A stretch of DNA of 41,759 nt from an uncultured Oscillospiraceae bacterium. GTDB taxonomy: Bacteria > Bacillota > Clostridia > Oscillospirales > Oscillospiraceae. Both the position numbers and the translations under genes were made by a program. The stretch is taken from assembly GCA_900757415.1 (NCBI GenBank), contig CAAENU010000060.1, positions 1 through 41,759 of the forward strand. The letters are read 5' to 3'. Below, one piece after another: positions 40,872-41,759 of the stretch. The number at the start of each line of letters is the position of its first letter. The first letter of the stretch is position 1. Below the pieces are notes generated by a model. It searched no databases. It saw only the letters and a list, made by a program, of their open reading frames with translations, and was not told the origin of the DNA.

Positions 40872-41534
40872 TTACAGCAGATCGTGTAGCTTGTCCAGCA
40901 CCTCGGCGTGAATATCCTCGCGGCTGCGCATGATGCCGCCCTTGGCACAGTCGATCCGTGTCCAGCCGCAGTAGTCCGTCACAAAAACGGCGTTTTCCCG
41001 GCAGCGGCGCAGATATTCCTCATCCTGTTCATGCACATCGGCGGTGGTATGGGTGGCCTGCTCGCGCCGACGCATCATCTGCTCGCTCAGCTCGGTAGGC
41101 AGATCGAGATACAGCACCCGTGTGGGACGGGGCAGCTCCAGCAGGTCATACTCGAAGTGGAACAGCCAGTCCAGAAAAGGCCTGCGCTGCTCCTGCGGCA
41201 GTTTCGAGGTCTGGTGTACGGCATTGGAGGTGGTGTATCTGTCCGCGATCAGCAGGCCGCCCTGCCGGTAGTATTCGCCCCAGTCCTGTTTAAAGGAGGC
41301 ATAGCGATCCACTGCGTAAAAAGTGGAGGCGGCATAGGCATTCACATCATCGGGACGGCTGCCGAAAGCACCACCCAGATACAAACGGATCAGCGCCGAG
41401 GATTCCTCATCATAGCGGGGGAAAGCCAGACGGCGGAATGGGGTTCCGCGCGCTTCCAGCGTTTGGCACAGAAGCTCTGTTTGCGTGGCCTTGCCGGAAC
41501 CGTCTGTGCCCTCAAAAACGATCAGCTTTCCCAT
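40872..41534 (-). CDS. tmk: Thymidylate kinase
   Basis: 220 residues. Phosphorylates dTMP to dTDP. The P-loop is GTDGSGKATQ, with Ala where many kinases have Ser/Thr after the lysine, and the base-binding loop is DRYTTSN. The lid region is Arg-rich (MMRRREQATHTT). The start at ATG 41534 is chosen because AAAGGAG lies 8 bases upstream; upstream in-frame ATGs have no such site. A related deoxynucleoside kinase is the main alternative. First gene of the operon. Confidence 0.88.
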   Translation of the reverse strand: MGKLIVFEGTDGSGKATQTELLCQTLEARGTPFRRLAFPRYDEESSALIRLYLGGAFGSRPDDVNAYAASTFYAVDRYASFKQDWGEYYRQGGLLIADRYTTSNAVHQTSKLPQEQRRPFLDWLFHFEYDLLELPRPTRVLYLDLPTELSEQMMRRREQATHTTADVHEQDEEYLRRCRENAVFVTDYCGWTRIDCAKGGIMRSREDIHAEVLDKLHDLL

Positions 41535-41569
41535 CTCTGATTCTCCTTTTGCCATACTTAATCCAGTGT

Positions 41570-41598
41570 AGTATATCACTATTTTACCCGTTTGTAAA
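41570..41598 (-). promoter_or_regulatory. Promoter of tmk-mltG-U32
   Basis: Minus strand TTTACA (41598-41593), 17 bp, TATACT (41575-41570), 36 bases before the tmk start. Confidence 0.8.
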
Positions 41599-41759
41599 GA
41601 AAACATGATTCGCGGATATTCCAAAAGACGGCGCGCCGCTGGCGGAACAAGATCGTCAATGATATGGCGGTATGCGTATTCGGCATTCCGGCGGCGGTAT
41701 CAGCGGCGACATACCGGAAAGCCGTTGACAAATGACCAAAACGCGACCAAACAATGCAC
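41599..41759. other. Right-edge sequence without an assignable gene
   Basis: GC-rich and cut by the window end. An open frame runs on each strand to the edge (minus 41758-41579, plus from 41606), but neither looks like a known protein and the minus one runs through the tmk promoter. I see no feature I can support. Confidence 0.3.

Noticed and set aside
41579..41758. Minus-strand frame at the right edge as the end of an upstream gene
   Set aside because: It runs through the tmk promoter and ends only at the -10 region; the 60 visible residues match no family I recognise.

Overview
The window is chromosomal core DNA of a moderately GC-rich, low-mobility Clostridia genome, most likely an Oscillospiraceae-type gut Firmicute. 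This rests on a PolC-type replicative polymerase, the order pyrH-frr-uppS-cdsA-dxr-rseP-ispG-polC, a CIRCE heat-shock operator, strong TTGACA/TATAAT promoters with 17-bp spacers, purine-rich ribosome binding sites and REP-like palindromes between genes. I see no rRNA, tRNA, CRISPR array, insertion sequence or prophage. Thirty-eight protein genes and one short leader peptide can be supported.

Layout. 1-2333 (+): the 3' part of a PLP enzyme, then threonine synthase. 2334-2661: a strongly structured intergenic stretch ending in a terminator. 2662-5008 (+): the SRP/ribosome operon ylxM-ffh-rpsP-khpA. 5014-7947 (-): mntP behind a yybP-ykoY manganese riboswitch, and an aroF-tyrA operon behind a Phe/Tyr-rich leader peptide and attenuator. 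8245-8901 (+): a lipoprotein of unknown role. 8961-19400 (-): one long operon for nucleotide, translation, isoprenoid, phospholipid and replication functions (pyrH to polC), interrupted between uppS and cdsA by a cluster of palindromic repeats. 19555-21692: two convergent hydrolase genes. 21941-26350 (+): a polyamine-type ABC transporter (potA, potB and a fused potC-potD) followed by a hot-dog thioesterase. 26458-30336 (+): comEC-holA-rnmV. 30443-33255 (+): glnS, a small heavy-metal-binding protein and an UlaG-like metallo-hydrolase. 33301-36356: hsp20 under CIRCE, a MATE exporter and an MscS channel. 36561-38381 (+): ftsH. 38446-41534 (-): tmk-mltG-U32 peptidase. The last 160 bases could not be assigned.

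The most interesting element is the control region of aroF-tyrA (7751-7947). A consensus promoter is followed by a 22-codon open frame containing five Tyr and four Phe codons, a hairpin inside that frame, a segment at its stop codon that can pair with the 5' arm of the terminator, and a strong intrinsic terminator. Together these have the parts expected for ribosome-mediated transcription attenuation by aromatic amino acids. This is known from enteric pheA/trp leaders, whereas Firmicutes are better known for T-box or TRAP control of such genes. Next to it, mntP has a complete manganese riboswitch with its own promoter and terminator, so two different 5'-leader switches lie within 2.3 kb.
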